Shown here piece after piece: positions 32,364 through 44,840 of a stretch of 64,000 nt of DNA. The position numbers and the translations under genes were made by a program. The notes under the pieces were generated by a model that searched no databases, was not told the DNA's origin, and saw nothing but the letters and a program-made list of their open reading frames with translations. Positions within the stretch are counted from its first letter, which is position 1. Each line of letters starts with the position of its first letter. Source of the stretch: Odontesthes bonariensis (lineage: Eukaryota; Chordata; Actinopteri; Atheriniformes; Atherinopsidae); contig NC_134516.1 of NCBI RefSeq assembly GCF_027942865.1, positions 24,325,322 to 24,389,321 of the forward strand. The letters run 5' to 3'.

Positions 32364-33690
32364 TCCTTCTTTCTGAGCACAACACGCAGTGTGGACACAT
32401 CATGGCTGGGACAGCAGCAGCAGCCACAAACACGTCCAAACTTTCTGTATTCAGCAGATGTGGAGAGGGCTCCTCAGGAATATAGCTGATGGATCACTTT
32501 TTAAAGAAAGTCCACCAAAACTTTGGACACATTCTGAGTCTCCACAAAAGAAGAAGAAATGTTGTTGAAAAGTCAGTTTGTCATTTTATCGAGGTCTCTC
32601 TGCTCTTTGTGTAACTTAGATATTCTACATCTGAAATGATTCTTTATAAAGTATTTTATTCAAATAAAACGATAACCTCTGATCTGAAGACAGCTGATTT
32701 AGTGCCGGTCACATGATCACATCATTTATAGGATTAAAAACATGTTAGATTTGTACAAAAGAGCCTCAGATTACCAACACTGATTATTTTAGATCTAAAG
32801 AATTGAATGATCACTTTTCTTTGTGGGACACGTTTCCATCAAAGTGTGAGACGATATGAATGAATGAATGAGTTCAGAGATGGTTCAAACAGCTCTTCAA
32901 CATGTTGAACTCATCAGTTACAGAGGAGACGGAGAGTTCATTTAAGGGCTGTAAATCATCTTTAATGGTGTCACATGTGTCCAGTTTGTCTTTATTACCA
33001 TAACTGGACAAACACTGATGATCAGGACTGAATAAATGTTACTGATCCATGTTCAGTTCAGCTCTAATGTAACTCATATCTGCTGGAACTGTGACGGAAG
33101 GGGACTCTTCATTTATGGTGATACGCCCTCTTGTGGTGTAAATATAAACTGCATGATGTCAGTTTAGCCTCTCGGACTGCAGAAACTCCATATTTTTACT
33201 GAACTGCCACAAAAAGGACAGATCTGTCAAAGATGAAGAAAATAAATGTGGAAATATAAAGACTTTTCTCATCTTCTTGTTGAAGCTCCAACCTCCATCA
33301 TATCATAAAGGTCTCCTTTTCCTGTTCCTGCTGCACACACCTGTTGTAGTATAAGCAGCAGGATATCAGAGTCTCCTGAGGTGACACCACAGTCTGTAAT
33401 ACAGATGTTGGTAAATTGTTCAGAACAACATACTCACACTCACACACGCACCAAATGAAGCACAAGCTGTGTTTGTGGAACCAACAGGAGGCCGTTGATG
33501 TCTGCAGTGATTTTAGTGGCATTAAGACTCATTAGAGCGGAGTTATTGAATATTTCTGGAGCAGGTGTTGCAGCCGGCTGCACATGGAGACTAATGTTAT
33601 TTTCCTGCTCCAAGGACAGCTTATTTGGATTCAAATGAGCTTATTGTTTATCTCGCCACAGATGGAGAGAGGTGGGATTTGATCTGGAAC
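32364..33690. other. No gene recognised
   Basis: AT-rich, with scattered short frames on both strands (for example 33298-33634, -) that match nothing I know. Contains GAATGAATGAATGA (32857-32870) and no clear repeat ends. Confidence 0.45.
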
Positions 33691-33694
33691 CAGC

Positions 33695-34022
33695 GCCGGC
33701 GCCACGGGGGGGCACTCGCGGGCATTGCCCCCCCATCCACGCCGGTGTGCCCCCCCTGGGTTCACTTTGATGTTTGACCGGAGATTGCCTCAAACACTGC
33801 AGTGCATGAGGGGACACGATCTAAAAGTCTTAAATAAAAAATTTCCTGTTAGCTGAAACATTTCAGAGTTCTCCTCAGACTGGATTCAGTGGGCATAAAG
33901 GTGTCTTTAACAGAGGGAACGAGGATTTATCTCTGTGCTTCACCCCGGCAGAAGCAGCCAGCGAGGGGGCGGGGCTTGTTCCAAACGCTCAGCTGCTCTC
34001 CCATTGGTTATTACATATGACG
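33695..34022. mobile_element. Possible hAT element end
   Basis: CAGCGCCGGCGCCACGGGGG followed by GGCATTGCCCCCCC resembles the G/C-rich hAT-type terminal region common in fish. No matching right end was found, and the mosaic copy B begins at 34023. Confidence 0.35.
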
Positions 34023-35528
34023 TCAGAGACGGACAAAGTTCCTACTGGCTCCTGAAGCCGGTGTAGCGGAAGTGGTTCTGGAGGCAGCAGCGACACTTGT
34101 AATGTTCACAGCTTCTGTTTGACACCTCAGAGTTTATAAAACTCATACAACACTATCAGAACACATGGTCACCATAGGAACCTTTATAAGTTCAGGCTTT
34201 CTGGAGTAACGGGACACACACACATCAGTCCAATCCAGATGTTTTTCTCATCTTTTCATAGTTTCCTGTTTTGCCTTCATAACTCAGATGGAATCAGTCA
34301 GTGAAAAACACAGCAGGCTGTGAGAGAAAGTAAAGGTGTTCACCAGACCAACCAAGCCTGAACCTGAGGGATGTATCACTGAAATTACTGAGCACATCAT
34401 CAGACAGGAGAAGAAGAAGCCCATTTTCACTGATATCAGCATCAGACAGCAGATCTGGAGGTGCTTTTCTTTCTACAGCTGGCCTTCACTCCTCTGTGTC
34501 TTCTCTCCAACCATCTTTGTCCCAACCATTGCATCTGTGGTGTTCAGCACATCTGCAGCATCAGGCCCGCTGGCTCCGTTCTGCTCGTCTTCTGCAGACG
34601 GAGCTTTTTCATGGCAGGAAACCATCCAGTGAGTCAGGATTCTGCAGGAACCACTGGAAGACTTTCACTTCCTCCTTTAGTTGAACGCTTCATCAAACTG
34701 ACATCATGCAGTTCCTCTATTCGCCACCAGAGGGAGACACATCTCCATCAATGCAGAGTCCCGCTCAGTATTACTGACAGTACTTCACAGCCACTGAGAG
34801 GACACATTTAAATCAGTAACATACAAAGAAATGATTTCTATATTTGAGCCAGGCTTCCACCTCCATATAAGACACACACTGTGTCCTCATACAACAAGCA
34901 GCTCTCCTGTCTGAGCTTCACATCTTTACAGTTAGCATCAGCACACACAGCATGTTGATGAAGATTCTCACTCATCCAGGTCATGGTAATCCTAAGAGCT
35001 CACATCCTCTGGCCTAAAAGGCCTCTAGCAAAGAGCCAGATAAGACCAGAGCCACCCACTCTCCAGATAAAGGGCCTTATGAGCTGCTGAAGTTCTTCAG
35101 GTAAATAAGTTTATATTAGTTTCTCTTTTGGTCAGAGGCTCTGGTGCTCTGGAGTTACACCAAGTGTTTCTGAATGTTAGCTGCAACACCTTTAAAACCT
35201 GTTTTATCATCATGCAAACAACAGATAATCCTAACTGTCCTGTAGTTCGTAATGTGTCAGATCTCCATTTATTCCATCTCTTTCGCTGCAGTTTTAAAAC
35301 TTCATTACATTTGTTTTGTTGTTGAACCACCAAACCAGCTCAGAAGACACAGTATTTAATGGCTATCAGGTTGAGTGGAGGATGTAAATGAACAAGTGGT
35401 TCACTTCAAGGCAAGTAAGGACATTCATCTTGAAAATCAACAGATATCAGCTTGCTGCACTTTTGCATGAAAGGATAACAAATCCAAGCCTCCAATTGTT
35501 ATTAAGTTTTAAACAAGAGGCACAAGAC

Positions 35529-36339
35529 TGAAGCGTTGAAACAGACAATTATAGCAGATAATAAAACACGTGTGATCTGTGGTGAGTTCAACATGGACCT
35601 CTTAAAGGTACATACTCCTAAACAAACTTGTGATTTCTTGGCTGCGTTATACGGTAGAGGGTTGTATCCACTGATCACAAAGCCGAGCAGAGGAGCCACA
35701 GATAGTGCAACATTAACTGACAACATTTTTACACATTCCTTGGACACTGGTTTAAATAGTGGTTTGGTAATAAGTGATGTAAGTGATCATTTAGCTGTAT
35801 TTGCAACATTTAATGATCAACTACAGAGGAAGAAAACAGAAAAGCGTCGATATGAAAGGGTAAGGACTGTTAAAGCAATTAATGCTTCAGAAATGAGCTT
35901 TAAAACAAGAGTGGAATGAGTTTCATACAGATGAAGTAAACACTGCAGACAATTCATTCTTCAGCTGTTATTTATCTCTCTATGATAAACACTGTCCAAC
36001 AGGTTTATGTTCACATAAGCATAGTTATGTTGAGAAACCTCGGATAACAAAGGCATTAAAAAATACATGTAAGAAGAAAAATAAACTTTATGGAGACTTT
36101 ATCAAAACTAGAACAGAGGTTGCTGAAAAACGCTGAGATGTACAAAAACAGGCTGACCAACATGTTGAGGCAAGCAAAGAAGCAACATTATGATAAAATG
36201 TTACAAATAAATCAAAATAATATGAAACGCACATGGAACATCCTAAATAATGTAATGGTGAATAAGCCTTGATCACCAGATCAACCTAAGTGTTTCATAA
36301 AGGACAATAAGGTGTTTGGCAATCTGACTGAAGCGGCTG
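35529..36339 (+). mobile_element. LINE endonuclease/linker fragment, copy B
   Basis: Near-identical to 9270-10080: VICGEFNMDLLK (the catalytic GDFN has become GEFN), SDVSDHLAVF, NMKRTWNILNNVM. Same truncation points, so duplicated as a fragment. Confidence 0.75.
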
Positions 36340-36633
36340 ATGAATGTAACTCAGTACAGCGGCTCGTGAATCCTCTGGTGCACGTTGAGCATCGTCATGC
36401 TCTTGAATTCCTTCCCGCAGTCGTCACATTTCATGAGGTCCCTCATTTCCACAAGGTTCTCCTGGTGCTCCTTCAGGGCGGACGGGTACTGGAAGTGTTT
36501 GCCGCAGTTTGAGCACCACACGGGTATCTTCAGCGACGACCCCTGTTGGTGGTCGGTGCCGCTCACTTCTGCTCTTGACTCTTTTCTCCAAAACAAACGG
36601 GTGCTCTTCTTCTGGCAAATGGCGTAAATCTGT

Positions 36634-38656
36634 GGTCCGTTTCACGTAGCAGGTTCAACCAACTCTGAGTCTATTCCTGATCTCTGAGTTGATCTACTCT
36701 GAGATAGAAAACTCTGAGTTTTCGGTTCCAGAAACGCTGATTTGAGTGAGGTTAATCAACTCTGAGTAAGTTCACCTTGAGTTTAGCGCGTGCACCACAA
36801 CTTTAAAAAGCCAGCATCAATGGAGCCCCGATTCGACGAGTCACCTTGGCAACGGGGAAGAGGAGGGGCTACGTTTTTCACCAACCTCGAATTGGAAATC
36901 TTAATGCACTCATACGGCGAGTTTCAATACGTTTTTAGAAATAAGTGCAACACCGCTGCAGCTGCAAAAGTGTAAGTTTAACTGTAGTCCTTTGCAATCA
37001 CAATAATATTACAGGGAAACTGCTTGAATGGTAGCCCATTCCTTTATTTCATTTAGGTGCAATCCCGCAGGGGAGAAGCGCACTTGGCAGCAGTTTAAGA
37101 TGAAATATAAAAACATTGTTCAAACAGGTGAGACCTCAGCATGGAGGTACCTCATTTTGATCATTTTTACACTGTAAAATAAATATTAAGTGGCTATTTG
37201 ACTGTGCAGTTATTTTATTTCCAACATAATGCTGTTTTCACACACATAAACTATGTCTTCTCATCATCCGTCATATATCATCCATCCATCCATTATCTAT
37301 ACCGCTGAATCCGTCAGTCGGGTTGCGGGGGGGGGGGCTGGAGCCTATCTCAGCAGTCAATGGGCAAGAGGCGGGGTACAGCCTGGACAGGCCGCCAGTC
37401 CATCACAGGGCCACATAGAGACAAACGAGACAAACAACCACACACACTCACACTCACTCCTAAGGACAATTTAGAGTCATCATCTATATCATGTTCTGTT
37501 AAATAATTAAGCCTATTTAAACTAACACAGACTTCTACTGAGCCAACAGAAAGAAGGCAGATGCCCGTAAAACGGGTGGTGGCCACCACCTCTAACGGGA
37601 GGGCAGTGGCTGAGGGAATCCACCCCCAAGACACGAGTGCCTTTATAAAATATAATAGGCCTATATATATCTTTTTTAAGCCTATTCATACAAATATTTA
37701 TTTGTCTTTTATGTCTTTTTTTCTTTTGTCCCAACACATTCTGATGGTGCCGCTCAAAAAGATAATTGTCTGTAAATGCAAAAATCTATGCGCGGTCTGA
37801 TAACCTCCCGACGAATATTTATTTCTCTACACAGTAATGCTGCACCTTCATCCACGGGATCGTTGTCAAAAGGACATGTTCGTGAAAAAAGTCGCCTCCT
37901 ACTGTGCCTAATGCATGGGCGTCGCACCCGTGGGGGCTGGGGGGGGGGGGGGGGGGGGGTTTCGACACCCCCACTTTTACAGCAAGATGATTTCACCCCC
38001 CTACATTTTCCATAGGTAAACCCGTTTGCCCCATGGATGTATTTTATTAACGGTTTGCCCACCCTCGTAGTGCACCAACATACAATGTGTTTTAAAGACC
38101 CTGTACCCTCTTTTGAATAATTATATCCAGATTAGAGCAGTCTAACCATTGTAGTTTCCATTCAGGACCTAGTTTAGGGTGATCAAAATGCAGTGAAATG
38201 ACCCTTTATGCCCATCCATTTAATTTGCGAATCGGATGCCAACTTCAGCGTCGTGTCTATGGGCTTGGTGTGGCGCTCATGTGCCACCCCTTGAACACCC
38301 CCACATTTAAAATCACTGCTCCCCCCCTGGAATGACTTCTAGAAGTAGAAGCACTCGCTCTGCTGACTGAATGAATGAGGAAATCAAATGGCGTGTGTGG
38401 CTGAAAAAGGGCGGAGCCAGAAAGAAACTCAAGGTTTCTTGATTAAAAACTGGTCCCGACCAGGTTAGGTTCAGAGAGTCTGTTACTCCGGTAACTGACC
38501 GAGAGGTCAATTTACCTCTCTTTGTGAAACAGGCTAGTTACCCCTCTTTCTCGGGGTTGAGTTACCTCCCTTTGTGAAACGGAAAACTCAGAGTTTCCCT
38601 CATTTCAGGGTTAACATACTCAGAGTTTTCACTAAACCTGCTACGTGAAACGGACC
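36634..38656 (+). mobile_element. Harbinger-type element with Myb-like exons, no nuclease
   Basis: Ends are inverted repeats GGTCCGTTTCACGTAGCAGG … CCTGCTACGTGAAACGGACC. Comparing with copy A shows exactly where it entered (TCTG is repeated at the right side; the duplication is imperfect). Inside, exons of a Myb/SANT-like protein are readable: 36820-36971 (FTNLELEILMHSYGEFQYVF…NTAAAAKV), ~37060-37128 (CNPAGEKRTWQQFKMKYKNI) and ~37537-37610 (RKKADARKTGGG). No nuclease gene is present, so non-autonomous. A LINE 3'-end fragment interrupts it at ~37290-37480. Confidence 0.82.
37280..37480 (-). mobile_element. RTE-type LINE 3'-end fragment
   Basis: (CATC)n followed by TTATCTATACCGCTGAATCC, GGCTGGAGCCTATCTCAGCA and a short CACA-rich end. 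The same unit is at 45535-45630 and (opposite strand) 57484-57600. Confidence 0.65.
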
Positions 38657-38959
38657 TCTGGTGTCTTTTCAGCACGTGCATGTGTTTAAAATGCTTGTTG
38701 CAGTGGATGCAGTGATAGGGCCGATCGTCCGTGTGGCACTGTATGTGTCTGTTCAGTGTTCTGACACAATCAAATGCTTTAGAGCTAACGGGGCACACTT
38801 TGAGGGCTTTCTTTGCCACGTTTTGAACAGGTGCAGATGGGCTCTCCTCAGACGTCCCAGGAGGTGTTTCTAAATGAGCTTCCTTTGTGTCGCTGTCACA
38901 GTTCTGAGCGCCAGCGCCTGCCAGAATCTGCTCCAGCGTCTTGCTCTGCAGTGTGTCCT

Positions 38960-39232
38960 TAAAACATTTGAGGAAACTGGACAAGTGGAGGACAAAAGAA
39001 GAAGTGTCAGACCTAAAAAACTATCTACAGAAGATGAACAATAACTGAAAGTGATGTCCTTAAGAAAGAGGAAAAAATCCAGCAAAGACCTGACACAGGA
39101 GCTGAGAGATGCATCTGGACCTTCAGCTGATCCATCGGCTGCTGGCCCGAGCCTCATCAGAGATGGGCTCCATGGAAGGGTGGCTGTCAGGAAGCCGTTC
39201 TTAAGGAAGGGAAACATTAAGCGTTGTTTCTA
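38960..39232 (+). mobile_element. Tc1-like transposase fragment, copy B
   Basis: Partner of 10675-10915. It keeps a little more: GLHGRVAVRKPFLRKGN, then stop. Confidence 0.75.
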
Positions 39233-40539
39233 AGTGCTTGTTAAAATGATTATTTTAGATATTAATTATTGTTTTTTAGGCGATGTGAAAACCGTTTGCT
39301 GTGACTTTCAAATCTGCTTCAAAAACTGGACGTGTTTCTTCAGATAAACTCCTGACCAGCTGTGAAAAAGCAGTGAAAATGTCTGGCCTGTATAAACTTT
39401 GTGATGTCATACAAGATCAGAGATGACATCGATTGTGATGTCACTACAGTGATGACATCACAGCTTTGTGAAGGCTTCTGTTCTGTCTCTTCTGGTCTGT
39501 GGTTCCAACCACAGATTCTGGATGGAAGTGAAGTCCGGATTCCAGAATGTTGATTTGTGTTCTCTGTTAATCTCTGGACGACTTCAGCTGATTACTTCCT
39601 GTCACTGTCACGTTGGAAGGTCCACTTCTGCCAGTTTTTCAGCAGCCAGTATCATGTTTTCCACCAGCAGTGTTTCCCAAGACAGAATAATGTCAGTTTG
39701 TTTAAAATGTTGCCAAAATAAACTATTACAATTACAACAAATGTCATCCCAGGGCACTTCAGTAATAAAGTCCAATTCAGGCCAATTGGAGTTCAGTTCA
39801 TTGTAATTATAATCCAATTAATTCAATTCAGAATGAATCCAATTCATTCATACAGAGCAATTCAAAAACTATTTCCTCGCTAAGGAAACCAACAGATGGC
39901 ACCGAACTTGCACTATTTCTAATTAGATAGAACTTTTTAATAGTTCTAAGATCATATCTTTCTGGCTTTATTTGCATTTTACAAAGAGTCCTGAGTAATT
40001 ATGAAAGTGGGGTTTTAATTTGAAGAAAAAGCCTCAAAATAAAGTGATTTTTAGGAGTATGCAGGGATCCATTTCCATCTAATGAACAGCTCAGTTATAT
40101 TAAACAGTGGGCCGTGTGAGCAGCAATCAGGGGAGTAAGGAGTTCACAGATCATAGACAGAGGCAACCGTCCAACTATTCAAAGCTTTTAAATGAGTAAT
40201 AAAATCTGACAGGTAACCAGGGAAGGAAGGACAAGAGGCAGGGAGGTGGTCAACCACTGTGTGGCCTGGTGTGGGAATAATCACCTCAGCTGCTGATTTT
40301 AGGAGGAGCACCAATAAGCCAAACAGCGTCTCCATCCCAGGAGAAGAGGTGGCTGAGGAACACCTGGGAGGTTACCTGGGCAGCAGACTGTACTGGATAT
40401 GCAACACTGAAGCTGTCTTAAAAAAGGACAGACCAGACTGTACTTTTTTTTTGTATTTCTGCTGCTGGAGATGTATCTGGGTAATATCCAAGAGGCAGGC
40501 TGGTGTATAAAAGAAAATGAAACCTCTTATAAGATCAGT

Positions 40540-43500
40540 CATTGTGACATTCTTTTTGTTGGATAACGTCCAGTGACTTTAACCTGTAATTCAGTCTATT
40601 GTAAACATTTGTGAAACTAATGATGGCAAGAAATTTGACTTTCAACCAGTTCAGAGGCCTGAGTCAAGTTCAACAGGCAAACAGGGAGTGGTGTTGTTCA
40701 GCATTTATGTGCTGGAAGGGCCAAACTGAGGCCAGGTGTATGTTCATCCAGGATCTGGCCCTGACCCGGAAGAGTAGAAGCACAAACGGGAGCTTCAGTT
40801 TGTGAAGGTTCGATGCACAAGTACCGAGGTATTTTTCAGTGGACCTCCACCAACAGTTTGGAAAGGAGATGAGAGATTCAGCAGACTGATGATGCTAAAC
40901 AGATGGCTCAAAGACATGTGTGCTGCTCATTCAATGAACTTTATTGACAATTTCAACATCTTTTGGGGACGCAGGCACCTCTTTAAGGCAGATGGATTTC
41001 ACCTTAACTAGTCAGGAGTTCAGTTGCTAAGCTCCAACATTTTTTACTCTCTGCGTCACACACCAGCAGCCCCTATCAAGGACGAGACAGGACAAAACGA
41101 TCCAAAAGGACAGATAGGACAATGCTCTGGTGAGGGCGCTGAGACAAGGACTGACCATGGAGGACAGCAGATCCAGAAAGAACCTGCAACGTCATCAGCC
41201 TCACCCCAAGATAAGGAGTCTTCACCAGCCCCGGCAGTCCAACAGGCGGAGTCTCCCCCAGCCCCAGTGGGAAACCCCCAGCCTGGAAACAGCCCTCAAA
41301 CAAAAGTCACCAAGCCCCCCCACCTCCTCTGAATCATAATATCTGTGAGTCTGACTGATATGTGCTGGGTCCAGGCTGTAATACTGATATCAAGAATGCT
41401 CTTCCCCAGATAAAGTCAGGGCCCTATGGAGTTCAGACAGCCTTTTCAATCCCTGTGATGACAGGTAACAGAAAAGTGGTCAAACTGGTGAGAAATAAAA
41501 AAGGTTCAGTTAAATCTACCAATCTATTGAATATAGTGTGTCAACCCCGAAACACACCAGTATCACCTGTTGTCTCCACGAGATTAGCCTTACTCAATAT
41601 CAGATCACTAGCCAACAAATCCCTCTTTGACATGATCATGACCTATAATCTAGACTTTTTATTTCTTAGTGAAACATGGCTGACTGAATGTAGCTGTGAT
41701 ACCATTCTCAATGAGGCAGCACCAACAAATTTCAGTTTTATCAATAAGTGTCGAAGTGGTAAGAAGGGCGGGGGAGTTCCCGCCATTTTTAAATCAGTCT
41801 TTCAGTGCAAAGAAATTTTACTTGGTGATTTTCACTCTTTTGAATATCTCTGTTTTTTAGTAAAGGGGGATCCAAAAGATATCTTCCTAATCATTTATAG
41901 ACCACCAAGATACCCAGGAACTTTCTTTGATGAGTTTGCTGAACTGCTGTCAGTTATCTGCACTGATTATAACTTTTTGACACTACTTGACACTTTTGGC
42001 CTCCGTCAACATGTGAATGGACCCACACATACTCGAGGCCACACACTGGATCTGGTTATCTCTAAAGGTGTTGACGTTTCTTCTGTTGATTTCAAGGACT
42101 CAGCGCTCTCTGATCATTTCTGTGTGTTCTCTGACTTACAGTTAACTCCAAACATTCAGTTAACCCGTGTGTCTGTTAGAAAAAGGTACATAAATGAGAA
42201 TACCAGTGCTAAGTTTATGGAAGTTATAGCTATGTCATCAACTGCGAGTGCAGACAGTTGATGAACTCTTAGATAACTTTAACTTGAAAATCTCAAATGT
42301 CATGGATACTATTGCACCTGTTAAAAATAAGATGATCTTGAGCAGAAAGCGAACACCATGGAGGAACACTATGATGGTAAAGGCCTTGAACACAGAATGC
42401 AGGAAAGCAGAGCGTAAATGGCGAAAAACTAAACTTCAAATTCACCAATCATCTGTCCAAACAGATTTCCAGCAAATAATAAACTGCTCACTTCAATCAG
42501 GCACGTTTCCTAAACCCTTAAAAGTAGCTGCCATCAAGCCACTCCTAAAAAAGAGAACATTGGATGCTTCCATTTTAACCAACTACAGACCCATCTCAAA
42601 TCTTCCTTTTATAGCCAAGATTGTTGAGAAAGTGTTTTTTAATCAACTCAGTAACTTCTTGAACTCCAGTGGACAAATTTCAGTCAGGCTTCCGACCTCA
42701 CCACAGTACAGAAACGGCTCTTATTAAAGTGTTAAATGACATAAGGTTGAACACTGACTCAGGCAAGGTGTCAGTTCTGGTATTGTTGGATCTCAGTGCT
42801 GCATTTGACACTGTGGATCACAGTTTACTGCTGAACAGGTTGGAAACCTGGGCAGGACTCAGCAGGACAGTCCTAGAATGGTTCAGGTCCTACTTGGAGG
42901 AGCGGAGTTATTTTGTGACCATTGGAAGTAATCAATCTGATCGAGTGGCTATGACATGTGGAGTTCCTCAGGGGTCAGTTCTTGGACCCCTTCTGTTCAC
43001 TCTATACATGCTGCCTCTGGGTCAAATTCTGAAGAACTCTAAAGTCAACTACCACAGCTATGCAGATGACACACAGATATATCTCGCACTGTCTCCAGAT
43101 GACTGCAGTCCTATAGAGTCATTGTGCGACTGCTTAGAGCAAGTCAAAAAGTGGATGAACCAAAATTTCCTTCAGTTAAATCAAGAAAAAACTGAGGCCC
43201 ATTGTGTTTGGCAACAAAGAGAAGAGGTTTGCTGTCAGTAAACATCTTGAGTCACTGTCTCTAGAAACTAAAGACCAAGTCCGGAACCTCGGCGTGCTGA
43301 TAGACTCAGACCTGACCTTCAACAATCATATCAAATCAGTCACCAAATCAGCCTTTTATCAACTTAAGAACATATCCAGAATTAAGGGTTTCACGTCCCA
43401 AACAGATCAGGAGAAGCTGATTCATGCTTTCATCTCCAGCAGACTCGACTACTGTAACGGTCTTCTGACTGGACTCCCCCAAAAGAGTCTCAAACAGCTG

Positions 43501-44080
43501 CAGCTCATTCAGAACGCTGCAGCCCGAGTTTTAACCAGAACAAAGAGATCAGATCACATCACCCCAGTTCTCAAGTCTTTACATTGGCTCCCGGTCAGAT
43601 ACAGAATAGATTTTAAAGTTCTGCTACTCGTCTACAAATCACAGAATGGTTTAGGTCCAGAATACATGAATGACATGCTGGTAGAGTATAAACCCAGCAG
43701 AGCTCTGAGATCTGCTGACTCAGGTCAGATAGTGGAGCCCAGAGTTCAAACTAGACACGGTGAAGCAGCTTTTAGCTGTTATGCTGCACACAACTGGAAC
43801 AAACTACCAGCAGAACTGAAATCAGCCACAACTGTGAGCACTTTTAAATCCAGGTTAAAAACATTTCTCTTTCGGTGTGCTTATGGTTGAGTTTATATAT
43901 TTCTTTTTCCCCTCGTCTTTGATTGCTTTTAACTGTGTTTTTAATTTTTATTCTATTTTTTTTCTCTTTAAATTGCGGCTTTATGCTGTTCTTTTAAATG
44001 CATTGTCTTTATGTAAAGCACATTGAGTTGCCTGTGGTATGAAATGCACTATATAAATAAAGATGCCTCGCCTTGCCTAA
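40540..44080 (+). mobile_element. L2-type LINE, copy B, with complete 3' end
   Basis: ORF1 part 40802-41332 (esterase blocks FIDNFNIFWGRRHLF; a TAG replaces the lysine codon of HLNK at 41010-41012). ORF2 begins at 41362; the endonuclease lacks the GDFN block exactly as in copy A (CTDYN-FLTLLDTFG). Frame breaks lie near 42253, 42675 and 43198. A deletion removes the endonuclease-RT linker (…KLQIHQ joined to SSVQTDFQQII near 42447). RT blocks FQSGFRPHHSTETAL, GVPQGSVLGPLLF and YADD are intact and the ORF ends normally in FKSRLKTFLFRCAYG. The 3' UTR ends near AAATAAAGATGCCTCGCC. Confidence 0.85.
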
Positions 44081-44419
44081 CTTGAGCGGCTGCCTGTAAA
44101 AGCCTGGAAACAATAAAGCTGTTGAAGTGAATGAGCCTGAGTTCCATTCTTGGTCGAAGTTTAATAAAACCAGTTTAAAAAGCAGTCCAAATTCCATTTT
44201 TATGGAAGCAATCTTTGTTTAACTAAAGTTTAACAGCTTCCAACTTCAAACTCTGTTTCATGAAACAAGCAAATGGGGGAAAATGCTGACGTACACGTTT
44301 AACACCCACGTAGCTGCCTCTGTCAGATAGGATCTACAGTCATCATGTTTACTTTTTACTGAAGTCCCATCTGCTTAAAGATGATCCTTCGTCATAATAT
44401 TTAGATATTAACTTCATCC
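44081..44419. other. No gene recognised
   Basis: Short AT-rich spacer between LINE copy B and an RTE fragment; AATAAAGC at ~44110. Confidence 0.4.
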
Positions 44420-44632
44420 CTCACCTATGGTCACGAGCTGTGGGTAGTGACCGAAAGAACGAGATTGCGAATACAAGCGGCCCAAATGAGTTTTCTCCGC
44501 AGGGTGTCTGGGCTCTCCCTTATAGATAGGGTGAGAAGCTCGGTCATCTGGGAGGGGCTCGGAGTAGAACCGCTGCTCCTCCGCATCGAGAGGAGTCAGA
44601 TGAGGTGGCTCGGGCATCTGGTTAGGATTAAA
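44420..44632 (+). mobile_element. RTE fragment
   Basis: Reads [45 protein letters not shown], the C-terminal region of the same RTE family as the intact copy at 26898-30089. Both ends truncated. Confidence 0.85.
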
Positions 44633-44840
44633 GAGAGGTAGACTCCGTTGTACCCCCACAGCTCTCTAACTGCACCCTGACACTGGTTAAGCGATTAAGA
44701 AATGTACAACATAGTGATTAGAAAGTCAGAATCAAATAGTGGTTTTCAGCTCTGTCTGGGTATGAAAGTTTCAGCCTCACTGAAGAATCCATCCCTGTTC
44801 CACTGGGTGGAGCCTGCTGGAGCCCGACGGTTGAGACCAG

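Larger units (their letters stand above)
36339..38970 (-). pseudogene. Zinc-finger fragment, copy B, split by Harbinger
   Basis: The same C2H2 fragment as copy A in two pieces, 38970-38657 and 36633-36339. Finger residues are preserved (CSNCGKHFQYPSALKEHQ; CDDCGKEFKSMTMLNVHQ). Here the second finger has CDDCGK where copy A has CDDCRK, closer to the finger consensus. Confidence 0.6.
34023..40530 (+). repeat. Mosaic duplicated block, copy B
   Basis: Direct-orientation partner of 7764-12116. Same order of parts. It differs by a 2-kb Harbinger insertion (36634-38656), an extra ~45 bp near 39200-39260 and an extra ~360-bp segment before the LINE (40440-40800) that copy A lacks and copy C partly keeps. 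Confidence 0.85.

Noticed and set aside
33298-33634. - strand frames as an immunoglobulin-like exon
   Set aside because: No conserved cysteine/tryptophan spacing or splice sites; frames overlap each other.
37926-37965. Long G run as a G-quadruplex regulatory site
   Set aside because: It is part of a decayed repeat within the Harbinger insertion; a homopolymer of this kind is also prone to assembly error.
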